This document shows, piece after piece, positions 44,106 through 52,548 of a stretch of 64,000 bases of DNA. Position 1 is the first letter of the stretch; each line of letters starts with the position of its first letter. The DNA is from Opitutia bacterium. Lineage in GTDB: Bacteria > Verrucomicrobiota > Verrucomicrobiia > Opitutales > Opitutaceae. The notes below the pieces were generated by a model. The model was not told the DNA's origin and made no database searches. It saw nothing but the letters and a program-made list of their open reading frames with translations. Both the position numbers and the translations under genes were made by a program. The stretch spans positions 53,436 through 117,435 of the forward strand of contig CANFSZ010000002.1 of NCBI GenBank assembly GCA_947449835.1. The letters are read 5' to 3'.

Positions 44106-45920
44106 TTAACCGCGCTGCTGCGCCACGACCCACTCGCGGATATTACCGTCGAGCACGCTCAATGGCACGGCGCCGTGCCGCAGCACCTCGTCGTGAAACG
44201 CCCGCACGTCGAACTTCGCCCCGAGCGCCTGAGTGGCAAAGGCGCGCAGCTCTTTGATTTTCAGTTCGCCGAGTTTGTAAGCCAGCGCCTGCCCCGGCCA
44301 CACGATGTAACGATCCACTTCAACCACGATGTCGTGTTCACTTTTGCCGGCATTGTCTTTGAAAAATTCGATCGCCTGCGCCCGCGACCAACCGAGCGCG
44401 TGCATCCCGGTGTCCACCACGAGGCGCACCGCTCGCCACATTTCATAAGTGAGCTGGCCAAATTTCGCATAAGGGTCCGTGTAAAAACCCATCTCCTCGC
44501 CCAAACTTTCCGAGTAAAGCCCCCAACCTTCGACGAACGCCGTGTACCCACCCCACCGCCGAAAATCCGGCAACGAACCGAGCTCTTGCGCGATTGAAAT
44601 CTGGAGATGATGCCCCGGTACCGCCTCGTGCAACGTAAGCGCTTCCATCTCCCATTTCGGCCGCGTATTAAGCGCGTAGGTGTTGGCGAAAAAATAACCC
44701 GCGCGGCCACTCTCCGCCGCCCCCGGATAATAATAAGCCGTGGTCTGCGATTTCTCCGCATAACTCGGCACCGGCAACACCCCATACGGCGTCCGCGGCA
44801 AGGTGCGGAATAATTTGATCAACTGCGGATCAGCGCGCTTCGCGATATCCCGATAAGCGCGCAAAAGCTCTTCTTTGTCGATGAAGAAAAACTGGGGGTC
44901 CGTGCGCAAAAACCCAAAAAACTCCGCGAGCGTGCCCTTAAAACCCGTTGCCGTTTTTACGCGCTCCATCTCAGCGCGGATACGTTTCACTTCGGCCAAG
45001 CCGATGTCGTGAATCTGCTGCGGCGTGAGATCGGTCGAGGTCTCCGTCTTCACGCGCCACGCATACCACGCCTGCCCGTCCGGCAACGCCGAGGCCGCCG
45101 TCGTCGTGCGCGCGCCGGGCAAATATTTTTCCGCCAGAAACGCATGAAGTCGTTCAAAAGCCGGCTTCACCTCCATCCTGTAAGCCTGCATCGCCTCCGT
45201 TTTCAACCGCGCCGCCTCTTCGCCTGAAACGCCCGCACCGGGTCGGTTAAAACCCCCGAGCAATGGGCTCTGCAACGGATCCGCCGGAATTTGGTTGAGC
45301 ACTTGTTGCGGCACATCGCGCAACGTGATTTGGGGCGGCGTCACACCGCGCGTGAGTCCATCCGCGAGCAACGCGATCACTTGATCGACTTGCTGCGGCA
45401 AGGCCCGCAAGCGCGCCACCTGCGCCTCCAGTTGAGCGACCGTCGCCGTGGGCATCGTGGCAAACACCTGCGCCGCGTCCTGATGCACGCCGTTGAGCTG
45501 CGTGACTTGGACCAGCTCCGCCGGAAATCGCGCACCCTCGACCGCTTCTTCCAACTGGCGCTTAAACAAATCATAACTCACGCGCTCGCTCGCGCTCAAC
45601 GCCGCCCGCTCGATCGTCGCCAACACCGCCAGCGGTCGGCTCGTGAGGCGCTTGCGCTCCGCGATCGCGGCCGCGGTTAGATCGGTCCATTTCGTCTCGT
45701 AGCCCGCCGCGCCAATGTAGGTCGCAAACTCGGGCGCGACCGAAAGCGTGTAAGCCCACTCGACTTTAAAGAGCGCCTGCAATCGCTCGCCGTCGGCCGT
45801 GCGGCCCTTGGCTGCGGCGATGGCCTGAAACTGCGCGTCGTAGTCATCCGCCCGCGCGCTGATCACCGTCAGCGCCGTTGCTGCCATGATCAAAAAAACA
45901 AAACGGAATTTGCTTCGCAT
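44106..45920 (-). CDS. DUF885-family exported zinc-peptidase-like protein
   Basis: A 604-residue protein with a signal peptide (FVFLIMAATALTVISARA) from ATG 45920. The DUF885 core has LTLHEAVPGHHLQISIA, an HExxxxHH arrangement resembling zinc peptidase sites, with a downstream FVEGWGLYSESLG that could supply the third ligand. The long helical first half is typical of the family. Activity and substrate are unproven; a periplasmic or outer-membrane-attached peptidase is a reasonable inference. It is divergent from folA, 30 bases between starts. Confidence 0.88.
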   Translation of the reverse strand: MRSKFRFVFLIMAATALTVISARADDYDAQFQAIAAAKGRTADGERLQALFKVEWAYTLSVAPEFATYIGAAGYETKWTDLTAAAIAERKRLTSRPLAVLATIERAALSASERVSYDLFKRQLEEAVEGARFPAELVQVTQLNGVHQDAAQVFATMPTATVAQLEAQVARLRALPQQVDQVIALLADGLTRGVTPPQITLRDVPQQVLNQIPADPLQSPLLGGFNRPGAGVSGEEAARLKTEAMQAYRMEVKPAFERLHAFLAEKYLPGARTTTAASALPDGQAWYAWRVKTETSTDLTPQQIHDIGLAEVKRIRAEMERVKTATGFKGTLAEFFGFLRTDPQFFFIDKEELLRAYRDIAKRADPQLIKLFRTLPRTPYGVLPVPSYAEKSQTTAYYYPGAAESGRAGYFFANTYALNTRPKWEMEALTLHEAVPGHHLQISIAQELGSLPDFRRWGGYTAFVEGWGLYSESLGEEMGFYTDPYAKFGQLTYEMWRAVRLVVDTGMHALGWSRAQAIEFFKDNAGKSEHDIVVEVDRYIVWPGQALAYKLGELKIKELRAFATQALGAKFDVRAFHDEVLRHGAVPLSVLDGNIREWVVAQQRG

Positions 45921-45950
45921 GACCCAAAGCCTTCTCAGTCTTCGGCCACG

Positions 45951-46457
45951 ATGCAAGACGCCGCACCCAAGCCCCTGCACTTGATCGTCGCCTGCGCCGA
46001 GAATCGCGTCATCGGCCGCGATGGCCGACTCCCTTGGCACATCGCCGAAGACACCGCTTTTTTTCACGCCACGACCGCCGGACAAATCGTCGTCCTCGGC
46101 CGCATCTGCTACGAGACGTGGCCTAAAGTCCGCTCCGAGGGCCGGCAACCGGTGGTCATCAGCCGCAACCCCGCGCTCGCGTCAGCCGGCGTACACGTCA
46201 CTCCCACGTTTTCCTCCGCCCTCGGCCTCGCCGATACGTTGCCCGGTAAAATCATGATCTGCGGCGGTGAGCGTATTTACGCCGAAGCCCTGGCCAGCGG
46301 CCGGCCGCTTCGGCTTCATCTCACGCTCATCTACGCCGAGATCGCCGGCGACACGTTCATGCCCGAGTGGCGCCATCTTCCTTGGCGTGAAATTTCCCGA
46401 CGCGAGAGCGCCGACGCGAATTATCGCTACACGTTTTTTGAATTGTCGCTGCCGTGA
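45951..46457 (+). CDS. folA: Dihydrofolate reductase
   Basis: A 168-residue enzyme reducing dihydrofolate with NADPH. LIVACAENRVIGRDGRLPWH is the start, AEDTAFFHATTAGQIVVLGR the substrate/cofactor region (the active-site acid is in EDTAFF), and KIMICGGERIYAEAL the NADPH loop. The usual MGRKTWES is LGRICYETWP, still compatible with function. No thyA is adjacent. The start lies divergently from the DUF885 gene, with only 30 bases between. Confidence 0.93.
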   Translation: MQDAAPKPLHLIVACAENRVIGRDGRLPWHIAEDTAFFHATTAGQIVVLGRICYETWPKVRSEGRQPVVISRNPALASAGVHVTPTFSSALGLADTLPGKIMICGGERIYAEALASGRPLRLHLTLIYAEIAGDTFMPEWRHLPWREISRRESADANYRYTFFELSLP

Positions 46458-46596
46458 GGCGGCGGTTCGTCGCACGCGGTGGTGTTGAAATGAAACGGTA
46501 GGTAGGCCGGGCTAAATCCAAAAACGCAGCCCCACCAAAGCGGTTTTTTTGGCGACGCAGATAGTGCGCAACCTTCAGCGTCTCACCCCAAAAACG

Positions 46597-47136
46597 TTAA
46601 CGCGGTAACGCCGCGTGCGCCTTCGCTACTTCGACGTATTTCTCCGCCCAAGCGCGCAAGCCCGCCTGTTCCTGCGCCGTCAAGGCCCGGACGACTTTCG
46701 CCGGCGAACCGTAAACCATCGAGCCCGGGGGACACGTGAAACGCTGCGGCACGAGCGCGTTGGCGCCCACGATGCTCCGCGCACCGATATGAGCACCGTC
46801 GAGCACCGTCGCACCCATGCCGATCAAGCATTCATCTTCAATCGTGCACGCATGGACGATCGCCGCGTGCCCGATCGTGCACCACGCGCCGATGTGCGCC
46901 CCGTGCGCATCCGCGAGATGCACCACCGCGTTGTCTTGGATATTAGTCCCCTCGCCCACGCGGATTTTTTCGATATCACCGCGCAACACCGCGCCATAAA
47001 AAACGCTGCTCGAAGGCCCGAGCACTACATCGCCTACAATAGTGGCGTTAGCCGCAACAAAAAGGGCGCGCGCCGCGTCGGGCTTTTGCCCGAGATGCCG
47101 CGTAAGCCGAGAGGAGACGCTTTCTTTGGTGTTCAT
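46597..47136 (-). CDS. Gamma-class carbonic anhydrase-like hexapeptide protein
   Basis: A 179-residue left-handed beta-helix protein. The metal histidines are in NAVVHLADAHG and TIGHAAIVHACTIED, in the spacing of Cam/YrdA/PaaY proteins. The conserved ARSIVGANALV and PGSMVYGSPAKVVR follow. Many such proteins lack measurable carbonic anhydrase activity, so the catalytic role is only probable. Its ATG overlaps the stop of the upstream ABC permease by four bases, the sign of translational coupling, which is an unusual place for this gene. Confidence 0.88.
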   Translation of the reverse strand: MNTKESVSSRLTRHLGQKPDAARALFVAANATIVGDVVLGPSSSVFYGAVLRGDIEKIRVGEGTNIQDNAVVHLADAHGAHIGAWCTIGHAAIVHACTIEDECLIGMGATVLDGAHIGARSIVGANALVPQRFTCPPGSMVYGSPAKVVRALTAQEQAGLRAWAEKYVEVAKAHAALPR

Positions 47137-48107
47137 TTTTCTTTAGAGTAAGGCACGCCAATCGCCTTCGGCGCCACCGCTTGGCCGACAAAACCGGCTA
47201 GCAGCAACACCGTGAGCACATAAGGCAGCGCGAGGATAAACTGCACCGGAACCACGCCGACCACCGGCAACGCCACGCCTTGCAGGCGCGTCGCGAGCGC
47301 GTCCGTAAACGCGAACAGCAGACACGCCCCGAGCGTAGGCCACGGTTTCCATTTACCAAAAATCAACGCCGCCAGCGCGAGGTAGCCCTTACCCGCCGTC
47401 ATGTCTCGAACGAAACCGGAACTCGCCGCCGTCGACAGATAGGTCCCAGCGAATCCACACAACACGCCCGAAATAATTACAGCCTGATAACGCAGAGCGT
47501 TGACCGAGATACCCGCCGTATCCACCGCGTGCGGGTTCTCCCCGACCGCGCGCAAACGCAGACCGAAACGCGTCCGATAAAAAATCCACGCGCTGAATGG
47601 CACGAGCGCAGCCGCGAAATAAACGAGTAGATTTTGCCCGCTCAACAACTCCGCATACAGCAACCCCGGCAACGGCGCTTCCCTCGCCGTCTCCGCCCAC
47701 GGCCACACGATGCCTGTAAACCGCTGCCCCACGCCGTCGAGCTGCGGCGTTTGTCCGCCTAGATTGAACCACGCGAGCCCGAGCGTGGGCCCGAGGCCAA
47801 CGACCATAATCGTCACGGCCATGCCGGCCACGACTTGATTACCGCGGTGCGTGATGCACGCGTAGCCGATCACCAACGCGAGCGCCACGGCGGTTAAAAT
47901 ACCCGCGCCAAGCCCGAGCCACACGGAACCCGTCGTCGCCGACACCGCCGCCGCCGCAAAGGCCGCGCCGAGCATTTTGCCCTCGAGCCCGAGATCAATC
48001 ACACCAGAACGCTCCGAAAAAAGTCCCGCCATCGCCGCCAATAACAATGGCGTCGCTACGCGAATCGTAGCCGCCAGCAAGAGCACGATGAGGGTGTACG
48101 TTTCCAT
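47133..48107 (-). CDS. Nucleoside ABC transporter permease, second subunit
   Basis: A 324-residue inner-membrane permease with about eight to ten helices. GLFSERSGVIDLGLEGKMLG near the start is the signature of the BmpC/NupQ-type permeases, and RAVGENPHAVDTAGISVNAL is the cytoplasmic coupling region facing the ATPase. It is the fourth gene of the operon bmpA-like, ATPase, permease, permease, gamma-carbonic anhydrase. It abuts the upstream permease directly and overlaps the downstream gene by four bases. Confidence 0.93.
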   Translation of the reverse strand: METYTLIVLLLAATIRVATPLLLAAMAGLFSERSGVIDLGLEGKMLGAAFAAAAVSATTGSVWLGLGAGILTAVALALVIGYACITHRGNQVVAGMAVTIMVVGLGPTLGLAWFNLGGQTPQLDGVGQRFTGIVWPWAETAREAPLPGLLYAELLSGQNLLVYFAAALVPFSAWIFYRTRFGLRLRAVGENPHAVDTAGISVNALRYQAVIISGVLCGFAGTYLSTAASSGFVRDMTAGKGYLALAALIFGKWKPWPTLGACLLFAFTDALATRLQGVALPVVGVVPVQFILALPYVLTVLLLAGFVGQAVAPKAIGVPYSKEK

Positions 48108-49217
48108 TTACTCGATCCCCTTTCCGCTGCGTACACGCGCAAACAACGCCGTCAACGGCGCCCGAAACACATTCTCCATCGCGCCGCACAGTAATATCAC
48201 GAGGCCCTGAATCACTACGACCATGTCGCGATTGATTTTTGGCATGTCAAAGGAGAGCTGCGAACCTCCCTGATAAAGCGCCCCGAACAACACCGCCGCG
48301 ACTACAATTCCGACGGGATGGTTGCGGCCCATCAACGCTACTGCGATGCCGACGAAGCCCGCGCCACTCGGAAAATCCATCAGAATTCGGTGCTGCGAAC
48401 CCATGAGCTCGTTGAGCCCGAGTCCGCCCGCCAACGCGCCGGAAATGAGCATCGCGCCCACGATGATGCGCGGCGGAGAAATCCCGGCGTAAACCGCCGC
48501 CGCCGAGTTGGCCCCAGCCACCCGCAGCGCGAAACCCCAGCGCGTTCGCCAAATAAAAATCCACACGCCAACCGCCGCCACGAGCGCGAGCCCAAATGCG
48601 AGATTAAGCGGCGTCGCCACCACGGTGATTCCCATTTTGGCGAGTAGTTCATGCGCCGCTGGCATCACCGCGTTGGCGGAAAATTCCCGCGTCTCCGGCG
48701 ATTGCTGACCCGGTTTGATCAAGACATTGACGAGCAGGTACGTCATCAACGCCGCCGCGATAAAGTTAAACATGATCGTCGTGATCACGATGTGGCTCCC
48801 GCGCCGCGCCTGCAGCCAGGCGGGAATAAACGCCCACATCGCCCCGAAAATAGCTCCCGCCAAAACTGCGAGCGGCAAAACCACCCAAAACGGCCACGCC
48901 CCCAAATACAAACACACGAGCCCCGTGCCCAAGCCGCCGATATAAGCCTGCCCCTCGGCGCCGATATTAAACAGGCCCGCGTGATACGCGACCGCTACGG
49001 CGAGGCCGGTGAAAATAAAATTGGTCGCGTAATAAAGCGTGTAGCCGATTCCTTCCTGCGTCCCGAGCGCGCCCGTCGCCATGAGCTTGAACGCCGCGAG
49101 CGGGCTTTCGCCGAGGATTTTTATAATCACCCCGGCGACCACGAGCGCCACGCCGAGATTGATGAGCGGCAACAAACCGAGTTCGGCCCAGCGCGGAAGT
49201 TTAGCGGGTGCGCTCAT
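48108..49217 (-). CDS. Nucleoside ABC transporter permease, first subunit
   Basis: A 369-residue permease, longer than its partner through an N-terminal section with extra helices. FNIGAEGQAYIGGLGTGLVC and LRVAGANSAAAVYAGISPPR are the equivalent of the permease signature and coupling region of the BmpB/NupP type. The start overlaps the ATPase stop by four bases (ATGA). Family members in Bacillus and spirochaetes import nucleosides; the exact substrate here is inferred from family alone. Confidence 0.93.
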   Translation of the reverse strand: MSAPAKLPRWAELGLLPLINLGVALVVAGVIIKILGESPLAAFKLMATGALGTQEGIGYTLYYATNFIFTGLAVAVAYHAGLFNIGAEGQAYIGGLGTGLVCLYLGAWPFWVVLPLAVLAGAIFGAMWAFIPAWLQARRGSHIVITTIMFNFIAAALMTYLLVNVLIKPGQQSPETREFSANAVMPAAHELLAKMGITVVATPLNLAFGLALVAAVGVWIFIWRTRWGFALRVAGANSAAAVYAGISPPRIIVGAMLISGALAGGLGLNELMGSQHRILMDFPSGAGFVGIAVALMGRNHPVGIVVAAVLFGALYQGGSQLSFDMPKINRDMVVVIQGLVILLCGAMENVFRAPLTALFARVRSGKGIE

Positions 49218-50782
49218 GGCGAGGCCTCCGCTCGCACGCCGGCCATCATGAGGCCGATTTTTTCTTCGGTCGCATCCGCGCGCGCCAACTCACCGATGAT
49301 CTCGCCGCCATTCATCACCAAAATGCGATCCGCGAGCGCAAGAATCTCATCGAGCTCGACCGAGACGAGCAGCAACGCCTTACCCGCATCGCGTAGCGCG
49401 ATGAGCCGTTTATGGATAAACTCGATCGCGCCAATATCCACGCCACGCGTCGGCTGCCCGATGAGCAACACTTGGGGATCAGCGTCGATTTCACGCGCGA
49501 GCACGAGTTTCTGCTGATTGCCACCGGAAAACGCCGCGAGGCGCAGCTCCGGCTGCGGCGGGCGCACATCAAATTCCGCCATCTTGGCCGCGCAGGCGGC
49601 ACGGATCGCGGCTTCGTCGCGCAATCCGCCGCGATTGAAGCGGGCCGCATCGTGATAACCGAGTATCGCGTTATCCGCGGCCGAAAATCCCGCCACCACG
49701 CCCATCCGCAAACGATCCTCCGGCACGTGCGCCAGCCCGAGTGCGCGCCGCGCCCGCGGATCGAGTTGCTCGCGCACCAGATCGCGTCCGCCGAACGAAA
49801 TTTCCCCGCGGCTCGCCGCGCGCGTGCCCGCCAAGACCTCGAGTAATTCCGACTGGCCGTTGCCCGCCACGCCGGCGATGCCGACAATTTCGCCGGCCCG
49901 CAGATTAAAACTCACACTTTTTAGCCGCGCCACACCCAGCCGATCGCGAACTTCGAGCGCCTTTACGGAAAGCAACTCCGCCCCCGGCTGCGCCGGACGT
50001 TTCTCCACCTGGAGCAAGACCGCTCGGCCGACCATGTGCTCGGCGAGTCCGCGCGGTGAGGTTTCGCGCGTGGCGACTTCCGCGACGACCGCGCCCTGTT
50101 TCATCACCGTCACCCGATCGGTGACGGCCATGATTTCGCGGAGTTTATGCGTGACGAGAATCACCGCTTTGCCCTGCGCTCGTAGACGCCGCAGCATGAC
50201 AAAAAGTTGATCCGCCTCGTGCGGCGTGAGCACCGCCGTCGGTTCATCCAAGATCAAAACCTCGGCGCCACGGTAAAGCGCTTTAAGAATTTCCACCCGC
50301 TGCTGGAGCCCGACCGACAATTCTGAAACCACCGCATCCAGGGGCACTTCGAGTCCGTAATCGCGCGCCAAACGCCCGAGTTCCGCCCGCGCCGCCGCCA
50401 AGGCGCCCGCCAAGAGCGCCCCGCCCTCGACGCCGAGCACGACGTTTTCCAGCACCGTGAAATTTTCCACGAGCATGAAGTGTTGATGCACCATCCCGAT
50501 GCCGGCCGCGATGGCCTGTTGCGGCGAACCGATTTCGACGGCACGGCCTTGGACGCGGATCTTGCCCGCGTCGGCGCGATGAAAACCGTACACGATGTTC
50601 ATCAGCGTGGATTTGCCCGCGCCGTTTTCGCCGATCAGCCCGTGAATACTGCCGGCGGCCACGGCGAACGTGATCGCGCGGTTGGCGTGGACCGCCCCGA
50701 AGCGTTTATCAATACCGCGCAACTCGAGCGCGGGCGGAGCGTCGGGCGGCGTGGACGGGGGCGCTGCGGGCTCCTTCGACAC
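49214..50782 (-). CDS. Nucleoside ABC transporter double ATPase
   Basis: A 522-residue protein with two nucleotide-binding domains. First: Walker A GLIGENGAGKSTLMNIVYG, signature ELSVGLQQRVEIL, Walker B VLILDEPTAVLT. Second: a degenerate Walker A GIAGVAGNGQSELLEVLAG with no Lys, signature FSGGNQQKLVLAREI, and LLIGQPTRGVDIGA, where Gln replaces the Asp of the usual Walker B DEPTRG. This asymmetry, with the second site weak, is characteristic of NupO and MglA-like ATPases. It follows the binding-protein gene by nine bases. Confidence 0.94.
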   Translation of the reverse strand: MSKEPAAPPSTPPDAPPALELRGIDKRFGAVHANRAITFAVAAGSIHGLIGENGAGKSTLMNIVYGFHRADAGKIRVQGRAVEIGSPQQAIAAGIGMVHQHFMLVENFTVLENVVLGVEGGALLAGALAAARAELGRLARDYGLEVPLDAVVSELSVGLQQRVEILKALYRGAEVLILDEPTAVLTPHEADQLFVMLRRLRAQGKAVILVTHKLREIMAVTDRVTVMKQGAVVAEVATRETSPRGLAEHMVGRAVLLQVEKRPAQPGAELLSVKALEVRDRLGVARLKSVSFNLRAGEIVGIAGVAGNGQSELLEVLAGTRAASRGEISFGGRDLVREQLDPRARRALGLAHVPEDRLRMGVVAGFSAADNAILGYHDAARFNRGGLRDEAAIRAACAAKMAEFDVRPPQPELRLAAFSGGNQQKLVLAREIDADPQVLLIGQPTRGVDIGAIEFIHKRLIALRDAGKALLLVSVELDEILALADRILVMNGGEIIGELARADATEEKIGLMMAGVRAEASP

Positions 50783-50791
50783 GAGATGCGT

Positions 50792-51796
50792 TTAAGGCGC
50801 TTTGTATTCCGCGACGACGATTTTTCCGCTGACGATGTCGGCCTTGGCCTTTTGGAGGCGGGCCTCGATGGCGGGCGTGAGCAGCTTGCGGTTATATTCG
50901 TCGAGCGAGTAACCGACGCCATTTTCCGGCAGACCAAGCACGAGTTGACCGGGCTTCCACGTGCCAGCTTTGGCGTCGCTGAAGGCGCGATAAACGGCCA
51001 CGTCCACGCTCTTCATCGCTGAAGTCAAAACACTTCCGGGGTGCAGGTAGTTTTGATTGCTGTCGCAACCGATACTAAATTTGCCCGCATCTTTCGCCGC
51101 CTGCATGACGCCGATACCGGTCGCACCCGCCGCGTGGAAAACGACATCGGCGCCGCGGCCGAATTGGCTCCGAGCGAGTTCGGCGCCCTTGGTCGGATCG
51201 CCCCAAGCGGCCGGCGTCGTACCCGTCATGTTTTCAAAAATCTCGGCCGCAGGATTCACATAATGCACGCCTTGCGCGTAACCGAGGGCGAACTTGCGGA
51301 TGAGCGGAATATCCATGCCGCCGACGAAGCCGACTTTACCTGTTTTTGAAACCAGCGCCGCAGCCATTCCGCAGAGAAACGACGATTCCTGTTCGCGGAA
51401 ATTAATCGACTGGACGTTGGGCAGATCGACGACGGCGTCGATGATGGTGAATTTCACCGCCGGAAACTGCTTGGCGACTTTCTCGACCGCCGAGGCCTGC
51501 GTGAAACCGACCGCGACGATGATGCTGGCGCCGCGCTTAGCGAGTTGAGCCATCGCCAGATCGCGCTGCGCGGCGTTGGTGATCTCAAATTCACGATACG
51601 CGATGCCGGTGTCTTTCTTGAATTTCTCCGCACCCTCGCTCGCCGACTGGTTAAACGAGCGATCAAACTTGCCGCCAAAATCATAGACGATGGCCGGCAG
51701 AAAATCTTTTTCCGCGGCGCCGGCAGCTGACGCCAAAAAAACTGCGGCGCAGAGCGTAATCGCGGTCAAACAACGGGAAACGTGAGTTGAAAGCAT
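50792..51796 (-). CDS. BmpA-family nucleoside-binding protein
   Basis: A 334-residue periplasmic binding protein of the Bmp/PnrA family. From ATG 51796 there is a type I signal peptide ending ASAAGA; I see no lipobox cysteine, so unlike the spirochaete BmpA it is probably soluble. Signature stretches include VYDFGGKFDRSFNQSASEGA, MAAALVSKTGKVGFVGGMD and HAAGATGIGVMQAAKDAG. It is first gene of the importer operon and is most likely expressed more highly than the rest. Confidence 0.93.
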   Translation of the reverse strand: MLSTHVSRCLTAITLCAAVFLASAAGAAEKDFLPAIVYDFGGKFDRSFNQSASEGAEKFKKDTGIAYREFEITNAAQRDLAMAQLAKRGASIIVAVGFTQASAVEKVAKQFPAVKFTIIDAVVDLPNVQSINFREQESSFLCGMAAALVSKTGKVGFVGGMDIPLIRKFALGYAQGVHYVNPAAEIFENMTGTTPAAWGDPTKGAELARSQFGRGADVVFHAAGATGIGVMQAAKDAGKFSIGCDSNQNYLHPGSVLTSAMKSVDVAVYRAFSDAKAGTWKPGQLVLGLPENGVGYSLDEYNRKLLTPAIEARLQKAKADIVSGKIVVAEYKAP

Positions 51797-51923
51797 GGGA
51801 TAAAAATCCATTTCGATTAATTTCAACCCTGAGCCAGAGCCGCCGCCTAATCAATGCCTGATACTCATGATACTCAAAACCCTCCGCGTGATCTGCTCTC
51901 CGGCGAGAATTAACCGCCTAGAA

Positions 51924-52298
51924 TTATTTTTTATACCAGTCGCCGTTGTCACGCTGGAGCCAGACCCCGACGGCGCTGCCGGCGGCGATCTGCTTGGCGC
52001 GGGCACGGGCGACAGTTTCAGCGGTGGAACCCGTTTGTTGGGCGAGAGCCGCGTAAACCGCTTCACGGTCACGATTCTCTGCCGCCACCACGTCGACGGC
52101 TTCCGCGTTGGCACCACGGACTTCGACGAGTCCACGATTGTTTTCACCGATCACGCCTTGGCTTTTCCACGAGTCGAGGTTCGCGAGACGTTTGCTCATG
52201 CGACCCTTAACGACACCGAGATCCTCGGCGCGCACGTGGGCCATCGTCGCCGAAAATAAACCAAGGACCAGTAGAAGACGGAGAACTAGAGTTTTCAT
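51924..52298 (-). CDS. ydbL: YdbL-like DUF1318 protein
   Basis: A 124-residue exported protein with a signal peptide ending MAHVRA. The mature part (KGRMSKRLANLDSWKSQGVI ... GENNRGLVEV) is the DUF1318 pattern, ending in an aromatic VWLQRDNGDWYKK. It is the last gene of the ydbH-ynbE-ydbL set. In E. coli YdbL modulates the YdbH-YnbE bridge that moves phospholipid to the outer membrane. Confidence 0.88.
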   Translation of the reverse strand: MKTLVLRLLLVLGLFSATMAHVRAEDLGVVKGRMSKRLANLDSWKSQGVIGENNRGLVEVRGANAEAVDVVAAENRDREAVYAALAQQTGSTAETVARARAKQIAAGSAVGVWLQRDNGDWYKK

Positions 52299-52306
52299 AG
52301 GTGAAT

Positions 52307-52501
52307 TCAGGATTTGGCTGGGACTGTGCCGATGGTGGCAGATTTTTTGTCGAGGTCGCCGAAGAAATCGTCGAGGGCGCGATCGACTTTGACGTTCACA
52401 TCGAGTGTCGCATGGACCTTCACCTCGATTGGTTGAACGGTGACGCTCAAACAACCGGACAACAGCAAAAACCCAGCGAGCACAGGAAAAATGCGTAGCA
52501 T
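52307..52501 (-). CDS. ynbE: YnbE-like small outer-membrane lipoprotein
   Basis: A 64-residue lipoprotein: MLRIFPVLAGFLLLSGC puts the lipobox cysteine at residue 17. The short mature part (VTVQPIEVKVHATLDVNVKV) looks like one or two beta strands and ends acidic. In E. coli YnbE stacks beta strands onto the C terminus of YdbH. It lies between ydbH and ydbL, eight bases before ydbL. ATG 52501 is chosen over an upstream ATG because it gives a proper lipoprotein signal. Confidence 0.85.
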   Translation of the reverse strand: MLRIFPVLAGFLLLSGCLSVTVQPIEVKVHATLDVNVKVDRALDDFFGDLDKKSATIGTVPAKS

Positions 52502-52548
52502 AGAAGGAAAGGTTCGTGAAGGGACCGTGGAGCGCAACGAAAGTTTCC

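Noticed and set aside
46458..46596. Terminator-like GCGG-TTTTTTT between folA and the carbonic anhydrase gene
   Set aside because: I could not find a convincing stem preceding the T run.
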